Counted from the stretch's first letter, positions 19,375-29,506 are shown. The stretch is 64,000 bases of DNA from Vibrio taketomensis (GCF_009938165.1 NZ_AP019649.1:1798001-1862000); one strand, 5' to 3'. Translations and numbers: made by a program. The notes: generated by a model from the letters alone, not told the origin.

Positions 19375-20397
19375 ATGAAAACAAAAACAAGAAATTATGC
19401 CACTGTTGGCCTTCTAAGTGCGGTTGCAATTTTCGTTAGCGGTTGTTCGCAAACACCGGCGCAGCCTGAGTTGTACGACTTTACAATTTCAGACTCAACC
19501 ATTAACCAAAATCTGCCATCTGGTTCTGCAATGGTTGTCAATGATGACGACATCATCGTATCTGGCGACGATTCGCCATGGCTATTCGGTGTCGATCAAG
19601 ACTTCACCATTGATAGCACCATGCTTATCGATAATTTCCCTGTGAATAATGACAATCGCATTGACCACAAAACCAAACCTGATTTTGAGGCAATGACGCT
19701 GTTAAATTACAACAATCAGCCTTACTACTTCGTTGTCGGCTCAGGTAGCAAAAAAAATCTGCGTGAAAATGCTTACCTAATCCCAGCGAATGGTGGTGAT
19801 AACATCAAACTATCACTATCTAAATTCTATGCAGACTTGCACCAAGCGGCAGGCTTCACGGCAAACGAAAAAATCAATATTGAAGGTATCGCTAACTCAG
19901 ACGATGAAACCTATATCTTCAACCGTGGTAACGAAGGTAAAAATGCTATCTTCATGATGAAAACTGCGGATATGTTGAACTACCTACAAGGTAAAGCGAC
20001 CACCATTCCTTCTTTGGATGTGGTGCAAGCGCAACTACCAACCATCAATGGCGTTCAGGCATGCTTCTCTGGCGCTGACTTCTGGCAAGATGGCAATAGC
20101 CTAATTTATACAGCGTCAGTGGAAGGTAACAACCAAAGCAGCATCAATGATGGTGCTATTCAAGGCAGCTTTGTTGGCGTATTACCAATCGATGCATTAG
20201 CGAACCAAGATAATATCGATCTAACTCAATACAGCCAATTGATGCAAAATGGCGACCAACCTTTGATCACTAAAGCAGAATCCATTGCTATTGATGAACA
20301 AGATGGCGATCAAGTCTCTGGTTACGTGGTAAGTGATAATGATAACGGCACCAGCCAGTTCTTTACCTTCACCATTGACCAACCAGCAGCTAACTAA
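19375..20397 (+). CDS. DUF6929-like lipoprotein
   Basis: 340-residue predicted lipoprotein: signal peptide with lipobox VSGC, lipidated Cys at about residue 24. The mature chain is rich in Asp/Asn and short repeated strands (GDDSPWLFGVD, KPDFEAMTLL, NIEGIANSDDETYIFNRGNEG), consistent with a beta-propeller of the DUF6929 type. Asp at position +2 is absent (CSQ), so outer-membrane sorting by Lol is expected. The function is unknown. It has its own promoter region and terminator. Confidence 0.7.
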   Translation: MKTKTRNYATVGLLSAVAIFVSGCSQTPAQPELYDFTISDSTINQNLPSGSAMVVNDDDIIVSGDDSPWLFGVDQDFTIDSTMLIDNFPVNNDNRIDHKTKPDFEAMTLLNYNNQPYYFVVGSGSKKNLRENAYLIPANGGDNIKLSLSKFYADLHQAAGFTANEKINIEGIANSDDETYIFNRGNEGKNAIFMMKTADMLNYLQGKATTIPSLDVVQAQLPTINGVQACFSGADFWQDGNSLIYTASVEGNNQSSINDGAIQGSFVGVLPIDALANQDNIDLTQYSQLMQNGDQPLITKAESIAIDEQDGDQVSGYVVSDNDNGTSQFFTFTIDQPAAN

Positions 20398-20427
20398 GCT
20401 ATGACTGACTAAACCAGCCTATCTAAC

Positions 20428-20460
20428 AATCCCTTGGGGTAACTCAAGGGATTTTCTTTA
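20428..20460 (+). terminator. Terminator after the DUF6929-like gene
   Basis: Stem AATCCCTTG / CAAGGGATT with an 8-base loop, then TTTCTTTATTTT. Confidence 0.85.
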
Positions 20461-20593
20461 TTTTCTAACACTCGCCAATTATCCAACTAAAACACCGTTT
20501 ATCCCCATCTACGACCGTTTGTCTCATCATGCAAACTCTATGACGTGAGTTCTTTATTCTGCTTACATCGAAATAGCAGCAAGGATCTCAACC

Positions 20594-21241
20594 ATGACCT
20601 TAAATCGTTTATCTATAGTGATGGCACTCACGACAGCGCTATCGAGCTTTTATCTCGCGGCGAATCCAACTCCAGACATTCTGAACAACTATTACTCAGC
20701 GGCTGAAGGCAATGAAGAGATGGTCGATACCGTCTATAGCCAATTGAAACAGTTGGTGGATGAACAAGGAGCAAAACCTGTCACTATGGTCTATCTCGGC
20801 AGTACGCAAACATTTCAAGGTCGAGATGCCTTATTGCCATGGAATCAAATGAAATATGTTGAAAAGGGACTGGCTACGATCGCAAAAGGTGTAAACATGA
20901 TCGATAGCTTACCCATCGACATCAATGAGCAAGAACGTATTCAAGGATTACCAGAAGCCTACCTTACTCAAGCCATTGCTGCGATTACCTACACGTCTCT
21001 ACCAGACATGTTTAATCACTTCGAACGAGGTTACGACCTCTATTTAGAACTGCTCAACGATCCGCAGTTTTCGGACCAACCATTTGCCGCCAGTTCATGG
21101 ATTTACCTAAACGCCATTCAAGCGGCGATTAGAGCGAAAGATTTGACCCAAGCTCAAACATGGTTAGCCACCATGCAAAGTTTGGATGCCAACAATGCCG
21201 AAACTCAAACCGCGCAACAACTACTCGCAGATCTTAGCTAA
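20594..21241 (+). CDS. Secreted helical protein, first gene of ABC/LolA-like operon
   Basis: 215 residues, family not recognised. Signal peptide about 1-22 (ends FYLAA). The mature part is all-helical with TPR-like periodicity (PDMFNHFERGYDLYLELLND, AIQAAIRAKDLTQAQTWLA). It starts the operon: the ABC ATPase begins 9 bases after its stop. A periplasmic accessory or substrate-recruiting role for the transporter is inferred from position only. Confidence 0.65.
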   Translation: MTLNRLSIVMALTTALSSFYLAANPTPDILNNYYSAAEGNEEMVDTVYSQLKQLVDEQGAKPVTMVYLGSTQTFQGRDALLPWNQMKYVEKGLATIAKGVNMIDSLPIDINEQERIQGLPEAYLTQAIAAITYTSLPDMFNHFERGYDLYLELLNDPQFSDQPFAASSWIYLNAIQAAIRAKDLTQAQTWLATMQSLDANNAETQTAQQLLADLS

Positions 21242-21250
21242 GGAATCATC

Positions 21251-21949
21251 ATGCTTGAATTTAATAATATTCAACGTCATTACCAACTTGGTAACCAGTC
21301 AGTGCCTGCGTTAGCGGATGTTTCAGGCTCAATTGTATCGGGAGAAATGGTGGCGCTTTGCGGCCCTTCTGGCAGTGGCAAAAGCACCTTGCTCAATGTG
21401 CTGGGCCTACTCGATATGCAATATCAAGGCGAGATCCGTTTGTTTGGCACTCCTCTATCAAAAGCACCAAAACAGGCTGCATTTTTGCGCCGAACTCAAC
21501 TTGGATTCATCTTTCAACGTTTCAATCTGGTACCTGTGATGAATGCGCTGGAGAATGTGGCATACCCGCTTCTACTAAATGGTGAGAGTAAAAAACAACA
21601 GCGCTATCAAGCGGAAAAAATGCTGGATCTCGTTGGCTTGAGAGACTTTGCTAATCACCGTCCAGATACCTTATCCGGCGGTCAGCAGCAACGCGTCGCT
21701 ATCGCTCGTGCTCTCGTACACAAACCTAATCTCGTCATCGCTGACGAACCTACCGCAAGTTTAGACAGCCAAACGGCAAAATTGGTGGTCGATATCATGC
21801 GTAATCTAGGCCATGAAATGAACACTACCTTTGTGGTCGCAACTCACGATGCTCGTATGGCATCGCGCTGTGACAGAACCATTGAGCTACTTGATGGCAA
21901 ACTCAATCAATACGCGGACACAAATGAGGTGATCTCATGGGCAAGCTAA
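21251..21949 (+). CDS. ABC transporter ATP-binding protein (MacB/LolD type)
   Basis: 232-residue nucleotide-binding subunit of the MacB/LolD/FtsE class, which powers mechanotransmission permeases rather than classic import. Walker A GPSGSGKST at about residues 38-46, signature LSGGQQQR at about 142, Walker B LVIADEPT at about 161, and the H-loop ATHD at about 198. Its end overlaps the permease start by 13 bases. The usual partner is a four-helix FtsX-fold permease, found next door. Confidence 0.92.
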   Translation: MLEFNNIQRHYQLGNQSVPALADVSGSIVSGEMVALCGPSGSGKSTLLNVLGLLDMQYQGEIRLFGTPLSKAPKQAAFLRRTQLGFIFQRFNLVPVMNALENVAYPLLLNGESKKQQRYQAEKMLDLVGLRDFANHRPDTLSGGQQQRVAIARALVHKPNLVIADEPTASLDSQTAKLVVDIMRNLGHEMNTTFVVATHDARMASRCDRTIELLDGKLNQYADTNEVISWAS

Positions 21950-23201
21950 TCGGATTCCTTACGCCTGACTCAATCAGACTGGCGTGGTTAAACCTAAGAC
22001 GCAATCAACGCCGTAGTGCACTTTCGGTTTTGATCGTGACAATCACCGTATTTGCGTTAACCAGTGCTGGCGGGTTTGGCTTACAAACCTACCACAGCCT
22101 TGAAGAAGCAACGGCTCGTGATATTGGTCACTTAATATTATCAACCCCTGGATACTTCGAGAAAGAGGAAGAAGAACCGCTAGAAAATGGTTTAGCGCAA
22201 ACTCAACAGCTCACTCGACAAATTATGGGATTAGATGAAGTTCGTGGGGTTCAACCAAGTATCGACTTTACTGGACTCATTTCTAATGGCACCAAATCTT
22301 CTATCTACATTGGTCGCGGTGTCAACGATCAAGAATTCGATATGAAAGGACCTTTCCTCGACGTTAAACAAGGTAAAACGCTTTCCAGCCTTCGATCTTC
22401 ACGTTATGACCCAGCCGAGCCAGAGGTAATGCTAGGCGTCGATCTAGCACGCAATCTTAACGTGACGATTGGTGATTGGGTCACATTACTGGCTACTACC
22501 ACGGATGGCGCTTTGAACGCGTATGACTTTAAAGTGCGAGGCATCTATTCCACTGGTGTACCTGAAGTGGATAAACGTCAGTTGTACGTGCACATTGATA
22601 GTGCACAAAGTCTGCTCTACACCGATAAAGTCAGCACCATTTCTATTTTTTTGTTTGATCTAGCCAGCACTGAGCTCGTGCGCCAACAAGTGACACAATT
22701 AATTGCCCAGTCAGGTCTAGAGCTGCAACTGACACCTTGGTATGACCGAGCGTTCTACTACCAAAATGTAAAAAACATCTACAACCGAATTTTCGGCATG
22801 ATTGGCAGCATTATGGCATTGGTGGTTTTGTCTCTCTATTTAACACCATGTCGATGTCAGTGACTGAGCGAACCCGAGAAATTGGCACCCTATCCGCCTT
22901 GGGTAGCTACCCGAATGAAATCATCTCTGGTTTTCTACGTGAAGCAGGCTTACTCGCTCTTATTGGCAGTTTACTTGGCGCGGTGTCTGCAGGCTTACTA
23001 ACCATCTTCTTGATGTTTGCCGATATTCAAATGCCACCACCACCAGGGATGACACAAGGCTATCCATTAACGATCTATTTCTCTCTACCACTAGCTCTTT
23101 CAGCATCTGTCGGTGTGATTTTTATTTGCTTAGTTGCGGCCTTTTTCTCTGCTCGCAAAGGCGTGAACAAACCTATTACCGAGGCACTTATCCATGTCTA
23201 A
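21937..23201 (+). pseudogene. MacB/LolC-type FtsX permease, one frameshift
   Basis: ABC permease with the MacB topology: first membrane helix at about residues 22-45, a periplasmic domain of some 220 residues, then three helices in the C-terminal FtsX domain (SVTERTREIGTLSALGSYPNEI and onward). The frame breaks at the TTTT at 22826-22829; one more T gives VVFVSLFNTMSMSVTERTREIG, joining the two halves into 421 residues. It overlaps the ATPase gene at its start and the LolA-like gene at its end. With that company it probably moves a lipidated or hydrophobic envelope substrate, not proven. Confidence 0.85.
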
Positions 23202-23967
23202 ATTCATTCAATTATTCGCTATCTCATTACTTATCATCGGTGTTCATAATGTAGCGAGCGCAGAGTTATTGCCTCAACAAGTCACTGACTATATACAACG
23301 CGCAGACGATTTCCGCTTAGGCGAAGAATCATCGCAAGTGATTTCGCATGTCGCCATGTATGAAGACAATGTGTTGGACAAAACCCGTCAATACAACGTT
23401 TACACCAGACCAAATCGCGAATCTCTCGTGGTATTTAAGTCTTCTGTAGAAGCTGGGCAAAAAATGCTGATGTTGCAAGATAACTTCTGGCTACAAATGC
23501 CAAAAAGTCGCCGTCCAATTCGGATTACAGCGATGCAAAAACTGCTCGGTGAGGCTTCAGTGGGCGACATTAGCTCACTCACTTGGAGCGAAGACTATCA
23601 AGGCGCATGGATCGCAAGTGAAGCGGTGCAAGACGAGCAGCAAAAGAGTATTGCTAGCCATCATATTCAGTTGACCGCTAAAACAAGCAGCGCCAGTTAT
23701 CAAACCATCGATTTATGGCTGGATGAGCGAAATGGCTTCCCAATCAAAGCCGATTTGTACTTACGTTCAGGTAAACTCGCCAAAAAAGCGTTTTTTACTC
23801 GTGGTGAGCGCAATGGCGATATAGCGGTAACGGCAATGACGTTGTTTGACGCCATTCAAGCCAATAAAAAAACCGTGATTGAATATCGCTCTATCACCCC
23901 ATGGCAATTGGACGATAAATACTACAATCCGAGCTTCCTTGCTCGCAATAACACCACGGAGTTGTGA
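23194..23967 (+). CDS. Outer membrane lipoprotein-sorting (LolA-like) protein
   Basis: 257-residue periplasmic protein of the LolA-like superfamily annotated as outer membrane lipoprotein-sorting protein. Signal peptide about 1-23 (ends ASA), then an open half-barrel type pattern (VYTRPNRESLVVFK, QKMLMLQDNFWLQMPKSRRPIRI, TIDLWLDERNGFPIKADLY). Such proteins carry a lipidic ligand across the periplasm; many are found next to MacB- or RND-type exporters. It overlaps both neighbours, which argues that it is the carrier for this ABC transporter. Confidence 0.8.
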   Translation: MSKFIQLFAISLLIIGVHNVASAELLPQQVTDYIQRADDFRLGEESSQVISHVAMYEDNVLDKTRQYNVYTRPNRESLVVFKSSVEAGQKMLMLQDNFWLQMPKSRRPIRITAMQKLLGEASVGDISSLTWSEDYQGAWIASEAVQDEQQKSIASHHIQLTAKTSSASYQTIDLWLDERNGFPIKADLYLRSGKLAKKAFFTRGERNGDIAVTAMTLFDAIQANKKTVIEYRSITPWQLDDKYYNPSFLARNNTTEL

Positions 23968-23969
23968 TC

Positions 23970-25247
23970 ATGCAGCGTTTGGCTTTACTCGTCTTACTCG
24001 CCAGTGGCTCTTGTGTAAGTCAAGCGCAGCAGTGGCAATTTGATTGGGACTGGGCAGTATCCGGTTATCAGACGGAACGTAGAGACAGCGATTTTATTAC
24101 CCCTGAAACCGACAAGTATGCGCACATAGACAGTCTACTGGACTTGCAAATTCGATCCGGACAATGGAACGGTCTATTTGCGTTATACAGCCAAAACCTT
24201 TACCAAAACCACCCTCAAGCATGGTGGACTGAGAGTGACCATCAGTGGATTGTGCGTGAACTTGCATGGCAAGGTAGCCTTGAAATTGGTGAACAAAATA
24301 TCGATCTCACTCTTGGCAAAATTCGACTCGACTACGGTGTCAGTTATGCCTATCGCCCACTTGATATGTTTAAACCTTATCGACAAAACCCCATTGGTCT
24401 CAGTGTCGAAGAAGGCTCTCTCGTCGCCACTGCATCTTCATTTGATATGGATGGTGAATGGACATTGCTTTATACCAACTCACACTGGACGGACAGTGAC
24501 GTTGATGCGTTCGACCGAGCTAATCAACAGCATGGTGCAGGCATTCGCCGTTATGGTTTGTTGGGTCAACATGAATATCAGTTGATCGGCTACTACGATG
24601 ACGTACGACATGCCTCATTGGGAGGGAGTTGGGTCACGGTGCCAAATCAAGCGTGGGAATTCCACACCGAGGCATTGTGGCAACAACAAAGCATTGGTTA
24701 TCAACTACCAACTCACCCGTTGCAGCCTGTAATGCTTGCAGAAAATGGGCCTGCTTGGCAGGTTTTGGCAGGCTTTACCTACAGCACAGAATCTGGACAT
24801 AGTTTTATTGGCGAATATTGGTTTGATGAGCGCGCATGGAGCAAAACTGATTGGCAGCAAGCACAACGACGAGCACAGCCGCTTAATGTTCAATCAAACA
24901 CTCAACCACTCGCGAGCTCTTATGCCCAAGGGCTCAATCATTACAATCTAACGCAGCACAATATTATGTTGCATTGGAGTTGGGACACAAATTCTTGGTT
25001 GCAATGGCAAAATAATACCGATTGGGAATGGCTGAGAGATATTACTCCAACACTCGATTTACTTATCTCACCGCAAGATGGCGGCGTAATTGCGACGCAA
25101 TGGTTCAATTATCAGTGGATTGATACTGGTAACGCCTCCGTCGATTTGGAATTTACAGCACGCTTTTTAACCGGAGATGCGGATTCTGCTTACGCCCAAA
25201 TTAACGATCGCCGTACACTGGTGTTTATGATCAGAGGTAAATTCTAA
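23970..25247 (+). CDS. Predicted outer-membrane beta-barrel protein of the same operon
   Basis: 425 residues, family not recognised. Signal peptide about 1-20 (ends SQAQ). The mature chain is full of alternating aromatic strands (WQFDWDWAVSGYQ, NGLFALYSQNLYQ, WNYQWIDTG-like segments) and ends RRTLVFMIRGKF with a terminal Phe, typical of barrels inserted by BamA. The start ATG 23970 was chosen over the GTG at 23964, which overlaps the previous stop. The stop overlaps the histidine kinase start. It could be the outer-membrane end of the export route. Confidence 0.65.
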   Translation: MQRLALLVLLASGSCVSQAQQWQFDWDWAVSGYQTERRDSDFITPETDKYAHIDSLLDLQIRSGQWNGLFALYSQNLYQNHPQAWWTESDHQWIVRELAWQGSLEIGEQNIDLTLGKIRLDYGVSYAYRPLDMFKPYRQNPIGLSVEEGSLVATASSFDMDGEWTLLYTNSHWTDSDVDAFDRANQQHGAGIRRYGLLGQHEYQLIGYYDDVRHASLGGSWVTVPNQAWEFHTEALWQQQSIGYQLPTHPLQPVMLAENGPAWQVLAGFTYSTESGHSFIGEYWFDERAWSKTDWQQAQRRAQPLNVQSNTQPLASSYAQGLNHYNLTQHNIMLHWSWDTNSWLQWQNNTDWEWLRDITPTLDLLISPQDGGVIATQWFNYQWIDTGNASVDLEFTARFLTGDADSAYAQINDRRTLVFMIRGKF

Positions 25248-26302
25248 TGAGATCCCGTTACACATCAAAAGATGTCGCTTGGCGAAACTTTATCGCCACG
25301 ACCCTTTTTTGCTTGTTTGTATCCTGCGTCACCTACTCAGTATGGGGTGGGCACGCCTATGTGCACGTCACCACCAGCTTTGGTTACGGTTACGCAGCGA
25401 TCCTCTCTTCTGTCGTTTTAACTCGGCTATTTCCCAATATTCATACTGGAATTGAGACCATTTTTTCACTCTCATTGGGTGTTATTTTTGGCTCTATCAA
25501 CGCGTGGTTTTGGCTCAACAGCTACATGGGGAGTAACTTCTCAGACCTACTGCCTGTGATACTGCTGGGTATTATCTTTTCTGCCATGTGCTTTTATTAC
25601 TTCTATAACCGCGAGCAACAAGCCATCGCTGGCAAACTTTTAGAAGAAACCAAGCGAAAACAAGCAGAACAAGAGAAAGCATTAATTTTGAGCCAATTAA
25701 AGCAGATGCAAAGTCAGATTGAGCCTCATTTTCTGTTCAATACTTTAGCCAATATCAGTGCGTTGATGAGCGACGATGTCGCTAAAGCACGCATGATGCT
25801 AGATAAGTTAACCGAACTGCTACGCACGACACTCACCAACTCTCGTTCAGCAGAAACCGTGGTACAAAATGAAGTGCGCTTGTTGGAAGCGTATTTCGCC
25901 ATACAAAAAGTTCGTTTAGATACTCGCCTTGAATATCAAATCCAAGTCGCGCCGAATGCAATGCATGCGGTTATTCCACCGATGTTAATCCAACCTTTGG
26001 TCGAAAACGCCATCCGTCATGGTATCGAGCCCAAAAGCGCCGGGGGTAACATTGATGTCGAGATCGCTTATCAAGCCGATCAACTCGTGATTAAAGTTCA
26101 AGATAACGGCATTGGTTTGGATGAAAATGCGCAAACCAAAGGGCACGGCATGGGGTTAAGTAATATTAGACAGCGAATTAAAGGGCTTTATCACGACGCT
26201 GCCACTATGAGTGTGACCCAACCTGATTCCGGTGGGTTTTGTGTCACGATTGCCTTACCCACTCAAGTTCCTAGGGTAAATCAGCCAGCGATCAGTGCCT
26301 AA
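25247..26302 (+). CDS. LytS/YehU-type sensor histidine kinase
   Basis: 351-residue membrane kinase. Three to four membrane helices in the first ~115 residues, without a large periplasmic domain, then a short coiled linker (EETKRKQAEQEK) and the His_kinase core with phospho-accepting His at residue 161 (QIEPHFLFNTL) and an ATP-binding domain (PPMLIQPLVENAIRHGI, DNGIGL, GMGLSNIRQRI). The small membrane sensor suggests detection of a signal within the inner membrane. It is coupled to the barrel gene by a TAATG overlap and followed by its regulator. Confidence 0.9.
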   Translation: MRSRYTSKDVAWRNFIATTLFCLFVSCVTYSVWGGHAYVHVTTSFGYGYAAILSSVVLTRLFPNIHTGIETIFSLSLGVIFGSINAWFWLNSYMGSNFSDLLPVILLGIIFSAMCFYYFYNREQQAIAGKLLEETKRKQAEQEKALILSQLKQMQSQIEPHFLFNTLANISALMSDDVAKARMMLDKLTELLRTTLTNSRSAETVVQNEVRLLEAYFAIQKVRLDTRLEYQIQVAPNAMHAVIPPMLIQPLVENAIRHGIEPKSAGGNIDVEIAYQADQLVIKVQDNGIGLDENAQTKGHGMGLSNIRQRIKGLYHDAATMSVTQPDSGGFCVTIALPTQVPRVNQPAISA

Positions 26303-26340
26303 GCATACTCTTGGCTATATTTTTCAAGTAAGGATACTTA

Positions 26341-27114
26341 ATGAATACCATTACGGCCATTATCGCCGATGACGAACCCTTGTTACGTCACCACCTTGAT
26401 CGAAGCTTAGGAGAAGTCTGGCCTGATCTAGAAATAATCGCTTCATGCAGTGATGGTGCTCAGGCCCTACAGCAAATTGAAACTTTGCAGCCTGATGTGG
26501 TCTTTCTAGATATTCGTATGCCTGAACTCGATGGTATGGCGGTCGCTAAAGCATTAAAACAGCTCGAAGTTGTACCACTGATCGTGTTTGTTACCGCTTA
26601 TGACGAATACGCAATTAGTGCTTTTGAACAAAACGCAGCAGACTATCTATTAAAACCGCTCAACGAAACACGACTAGAGAGTTGTTGCGCTAAAATAAAA
26701 CAGCAGTTAGCGAGTAGAAAACCGCAATCCTCCTTGCCTGACATGACCAAACTGCTGCAACAGATTAGCCAACTTGGTCCCGCGGTTCCGCATTATTTGT
26801 CTTGGCTTAAAGCGAGCCGAGGTGAAGACATTCATCTTATATCCGTTGATGATGTACTCTACTTTCGAGCCGAAGAAAAATACGTTTCTATCTATACTGA
26901 CGATCATCGTGAGTACTTAATTCGTACACCACTCAAAGAATTACTCACCCAGCTCGATCCTGACCAGTTTTGGAAAATTCATCGCTCAACCGTCGTGCGA
27001 GTGGCTGCTATTGATAAAGTGAGCAAAGACTTCACTGGACGGATGTTTGTCACTATGCAACAACAAACGCTTCCAGTCAGCCGCGCGCAACAGGCGCTGT
27101 TTAAATCCATGTAG
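26341..27114 (+). CDS. LytR/AlgR-type response regulator with LytTR DNA-binding domain
   Basis: 257 residues: receiver domain with Asp57 as phosphorylation site ([11 protein letters not shown]), acidic pocket DDEP near residue 11, and a C-terminal LytTR domain ([20 protein letters not shown] onward, [17 protein letters not shown]). The pair of this gene with the kinase makes a complete two-component system, and its position at the end of the transporter operon suggests it controls the operon. The segment 20461-20593 upstream of the first gene is where a LytTR direct repeat would be expected; I did not find a convincing one by eye. Confidence 0.9.
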   Translation: MNTITAIIADDEPLLRHHLDRSLGEVWPDLEIIASCSDGAQALQQIETLQPDVVFLDIRMPELDGMAVAKALKQLEVVPLIVFVTAYDEYAISAFEQNAADYLLKPLNETRLESCCAKIKQQLASRKPQSSLPDMTKLLQQISQLGPAVPHYLSWLKASRGEDIHLISVDDVLYFRAEEKYVSIYTDDHREYLIRTPLKELLTQLDPDQFWKIHRSTVVRVAAIDKVSKDFTGRMFVTMQQQTLPVSRAQQALFKSM

Positions 27115-27122
27115 CTGGCAAT

Positions 27123-27154
27123 AAAAACGTCCCAATAAAGGGACGTTTTTATTC
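27123..27154. terminator. Terminator between the LytR-type gene and the ABC importer
   Basis: Perfect 11-base stem AAAAACGTCCC / GGGACGTTTTT around AATAAA. A- and T-tracts on both sides suit both converging operons. Confidence 0.9.
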
Positions 27155-27168
27155 ATTGAAATACCACT

Positions 27169-27845
27169 CTAGGAAAGCGGCTTTAGATACGCGAGATACT
27201 TCTTCTCTGCATTTTTAAATATCCACAGAATCAAAAATGTCGCATCATATAGAATAGGCCTGCGGTCAAAAACGACTCAAACGGCGCATAGTAGCGCGAG
27301 TTAACTAATCGGGCGGCACCGGTCAAATCAAGAATCGTGACAATACCGGCCACCGCACTGCCATGAAGCATAAATATCACTTCATTACTATAAGCAGGCA
27401 ATGCTCGGCGTAACGCGCTTGGCAAAATAATTCGGCGATAGGTCATAAAGCGGCCCATTCCGTATGCTTTGGCAGCTTCTACTTCACCTTTTGGTAAGCC
27501 ATTAATTGCACCGCGAATAATTTCCGCCGTGTAAGCGGAGGTATTCAAAACAAATGCGACCAAGGCACAAAACCACGCGTTTTCCCACAATGTGTCTTTA
27601 ACCGGAAAGAACTGGTCCATACCGTAGTAAATCAAATAAAGCTGGATCAATAACGGTGTCCCACGAAAGAAGTAAATATACGCCCAACATGGTGCCATCA
27701 GCAGATAGTTATGGCTATTACGAGCTATCGCCAATGGAATCGCCACCATTAACCCAAGAATAAGCGCTAATCCAACCAGCCAAAACGTTGTCCATAAGCC
27801 TTCAAAATAGATAGGCAAGCTGTCAATAATCAGAGAGAAATCCAT
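27169..27845 (-). pseudogene. Polar amino-acid ABC permease (HisM type), one frameshift near C-terminus
   Basis: Inner-membrane permease of the HisM/ArtM class with the EAA loop (GEVEAAKAYGMGRFMTYRRIILP). The direct frame stops early at 27231 after FYMMRHF. Losing the frame at about 27241-27248 and resuming one base off gives ATFLILWIFKNAEKKYLAYL, the normal ending of the family, with stop at 27169 and total 225 residues. So the gene is almost certainly complete apart from a one-base deletion in the sequence. Last gene of the importer operon, 3 bases after its sister permease. Confidence 0.87.
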
Positions 27846-27848
27846 CTT

Positions 27849-28589
27849 CTACCTCGCATGAATACTGAACTTGCGCTCAACCAACTTAAGCAATCCGGTC
27901 GAGACACTGGTAAAAAATAGAAAGATCACGGCTACCGACATATAGAAGGTAAATGGCATCTTGGTAGAACCCGCCGCAAGCGCACTCACCCGCACCATAT
28001 CTTCCAAACCGATAATTGAAACTAAGGCCGTCGTTTTAAGAAGCACCAACCAGTTATTACCAAAACCGGGTAGCGCATGGCGAATCATCTGCGGCAGCAA
28101 AATACGACGAAAACTCATCAGTGAACTCATACCATAAGCTTTCGCAGCTTCGAGTTCCCCTTTATCCACGGCCATAATCGCGCCCCGAAACGTCTCCGCC
28201 ATGTAAGCACCGAAAATAAAACCAATGGTTAATACACCGGCAATAAAGGGGCTGACATCAATATAATCTGGTAGATAAGAGACCCATTCATGATCTGGAT
28301 TACGTGAGGTAAACCATTCGTTCAACCATTCATTAGTGGCGTACAAACTGTTATTGAGCAGGATCTGACCACCGAAAAAAATCAGCATCATCAGAACTAA
28401 ATCGGGAATACCACGAATAATAGTGGTGTAAAGCGTTGCAATCGCACGAGCGGGTCGATAAGGGGCGAGTTTTGCTAAAGCACCTAACATGCCAAGCACC
28501 ACCGCCAGTAATAAAGATAAGAGTGCAACCTCAATTGTGACGAGGGCCCCCTTTAAAATTGAGGCTTCATATCCTTGAAGATCCAGCAT
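27849..28589 (-). CDS. Polar amino-acid ABC permease (HisQ type)
   Basis: 246-residue inner-membrane permease with five to six helices and the EAA loop GELEAAKAYGMSSLMSFRRILLP at about residues 145-167. It forms the membrane channel with the HisM-type partner in histidine/arginine/lysine/ornithine importers. A longer insertion between helices 2 and 3 (around NEWLNEWFTSRNPDHEWVSY) faces the periplasm. It is intact. Confidence 0.9.
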   Translation of the reverse strand: MLDLQGYEASILKGALVTIEVALLSLLLAVVLGMLGALAKLAPYRPARAIATLYTTIIRGIPDLVLMMLIFFGGQILLNNSLYATNEWLNEWFTSRNPDHEWVSYLPDYIDVSPFIAGVLTIGFIFGAYMAETFRGAIMAVDKGELEAAKAYGMSSLMSFRRILLPQMIRHALPGFGNNWLVLLKTTALVSIIGLEDMVRVSALAAGSTKMPFTFYMSVAVIFLFFTSVSTGLLKLVERKFSIHAR

Positions 28590-28669
28590 AAGAGAGTTCC
28601 TGTCCCTAAACTTAAATCCGACCGTTGACTACCACAAGGAACAAGCCAACGGTCGTTAATCACAATGCT

Positions 28670-29437
28670 TTACTCACCGTAAACATCGTAGTTGAAGTAT
28701 TTAGCGGCAATCTCTTGGTAAATGCCTTTCTCACGTAGAGACAGAATCGCTGCATCTAACTTTTTGGTTAGGTCTTTATCTTGCTTGCGTACAGCAATAC
28801 CAAAACCTTCACCAAACCATTGCGGATCAGTCAGTGATGGACCCACAAATTCATAACCTTCACCGCCTGCAGCGTTAAGTACCCCCTCTTCAAGAGCCGA
28901 AGCATCACCCAGCACTGCCGCGATGCGACCATTAGCAAGATCAAGGTAAGCTTCGTCAAACGAGCCATAACGAACTATTTCTACATCTTCATAATTGTCA
29001 GTTAAGTACTTATCGTGAGTCGTTGCGCGTTGCACACCAATTTTCACGCCATCAAGGTTATCAAAATTCAAACCTGCGTCTTTTTTAGCGATAAATTTAT
29101 TTGGGATCAGTGCATATTTACCGGTGAAATCGATTTTCTTTTTGCGTTCTTCAGTAATCGACATTGCTGCGATAATGGCATCGTATTTACGCGCTAGCAG
29201 CGAAGGAATAATACCGTCCCAATCTTGCGGAACGATCTTACATTTCACGTCCATTTCTTTACACAGTGCATTAGCCATATCCACATCAAAACCTTTCAGT
29301 GAACCGTCGGCCTCAGTCCAACTAAATGGAGGGTATGCGCCCTCAATGCCAAAGCGAACTGTCTTCCACTCTTTCGCTTGCGCCATACCTGTTACGGCTG
29401 TAGCCGCCAATGCTGCTACCACTAACCACTTTTTCAT
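28670..29437 (-). CDS. Periplasmic amino-acid binding protein (HisJ/ArgT type)
   Basis: 255 residues, signal peptide about 1-21 (ends GMAQA), then a type II periplasmic binding fold: RFGIEGAYPPFSW, GFDVDMANALCKEM, DAIIAAMSITEERKKKIDFT, GVQRATTHDKYL. These motifs are those of lysine/arginine/ornithine and histidine binders. Two cysteines near DVKC and ALC may form the disulfide seen in several HisJ-type proteins. It delivers the amino acid to the two permeases downstream. Confidence 0.9.
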   Translation of the reverse strand: MKKWLVVAALAATAVTGMAQAKEWKTVRFGIEGAYPPFSWTEADGSLKGFDVDMANALCKEMDVKCKIVPQDWDGIIPSLLARKYDAIIAAMSITEERKKKIDFTGKYALIPNKFIAKKDAGLNFDNLDGVKIGVQRATTHDKYLTDNYEDVEIVRYGSFDEAYLDLANGRIAAVLGDASALEEGVLNAAGGEGYEFVGPSLTDPQWFGEGFGIAVRKQDKDLTKKLDAAILSLREKGIYQEIAAKYFNYDVYGE

Positions 29438-29506
29438 TTCCTTCTCCTGTGATTGGTTTGTTTTATCGCTGTTGTGTTGCTGTCCCCGCTTTATCGAGCA
29501 GGAATC

